A DNA stretch of 5,109 nt from Pseudomonadota bacterium (GTDB lineage Bacteria; Pseudomonadota; Alphaproteobacteria; Acetobacterales; Acetobacteraceae). The position numbers and the translations under genes are program-made. The DNA is taken from positions 1-5,109 of the forward strand of contig JAKAQU010000239.1 of the NCBI GenBank assembly GCA_021819535.1. The letters are read 5' to 3'. Below, in pieces: positions 4,946 through 5,109 of the stretch. How positions within the stretch are numbered: the first letter of the stretch is position 1; each line of letters starts with the position of its first letter. The notes under the pieces are model-generated. The model made no database searches and was not told the origin of the DNA. It saw only the letters and a list, made by a program, of their open reading frames with translations.

Positions 4946-5109
4946 TCAGGCGGATGGCGGGAGAAGGGTGGGCCTATCGGCAAGCCGTGCCTTGAGTGCC
5001 GCGATATCCCCCTCGAGCGCCGCCACCCGCGCCTCGGCCCGCCGCGCCCGCCGGCGAGCGCCGAGCGCCGGAAGCCAGGTGAAGAGGGCTCCGAGAAAAA
5101 AAGCGATGG
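4946..5109 (-). CDS. lapA: LapA-like (DUF1049) membrane protein, C-terminal part only
   Basis: Only the last 53 codons are in the window; the start lies beyond the right edge. The fragment begins with a hydrophobic stretch (IAFFLGALFTWLPALGA) that looks like the end of a transmembrane helix. A strongly basic stretch (RRRARRAEAR) follows, then a short heptad-like segment (VAALEGDIAALKARL) and a proline-containing tail ending PPSA. Membrane helix, basic flank, coiled coil is the layout of lipopolysaccharide assembly protein A / DUF1049 proteins, inner-membrane proteins that in E. coli act with LapB in controlling LPS synthesis. The position directly upstream of trpF fits my memory of alphaproteobacterial gene order. 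With so little sequence, the family call rests on layout and context. The stop at 4948-4946 leaves 5 nt before trpF, so the two genes are probably one transcript. Confidence 0.65.
   Translation of the reverse strand, partial: IAFFLGALFTWLPALGARRRARRAEARVAALEGDIAALKARLADRPTLLPPSA

Noticed and set aside
1..5109. Undescribed defence, mobile or CRISPR-like system
   Set aside because: All sizeable real genes are recognisable housekeeping enzymes or LapA. There are no spaced direct repeats, transposase, integrase or tRNA. Only the repeat pair at 4171-4306 could be part of a mobile or dispersed element.

Overview
The window is GC-rich chromosomal DNA carrying housekeeping biosynthesis genes. The gene set, the alphaproteobacterial miaA–ilvB–ilvN block with serB diverging from it, and protein details (MiaA 'AHGVPEL', acetolactate synthase 'GEAS') suggest an alphaproteobacterium. 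Rhodospirillales, probably Acetobacteraceae, is my best guess. That placement is inferred from recalled family features, not from a search.

Layout. On the minus strand, positions 3284 down to 1 hold a probable operon: miaA (tRNA A37 dimethylallyltransferase), ilvB (acetolactate synthase catalytic subunit) and ilvN (regulatory subunit, cut by the window edge). miaA and ilvB are 30 nt apart, and ilvB and ilvN overlap by one base. serB (phosphoserine phosphatase) runs the other way from 3283, and its start codon overlaps that of miaA. trpF (phosphoribosylanthranilate isomerase, 4940 down to 4251) converges on serB. It is preceded by the 3' end of a lapA-like membrane protein gene that runs off the right edge.

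Function. Three genes or gene pairs belong to amino-acid synthesis: ilvBN makes the first common intermediate of valine, leucine and isoleucine, serB performs the last step of serine synthesis, and trpF performs the third step of tryptophan synthesis. miaA modifies tRNAs that read UNN codons, a set that includes Ser, Trp and some Leu tRNAs.

Non-coding structure. The serB/trpF junction is the most unusual part. It holds two inverted copies of an A/T-rich hairpin repeat around a small GC-rich hairpin. The two copies differ by a compensatory base-pair change, and one copy lies inside the trpF reading frame, supplying about 21 C-terminal residues. A second structured spot is the end of miaA and the ilvB leader (2258-2306), where nested perfect inverted repeats end 3 nt from the ilvB ribosome binding site. 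I see no defence system, CRISPR array, phage gene, insertion sequence or RNA gene. Apart from these two structured spots the region looks ordinary.
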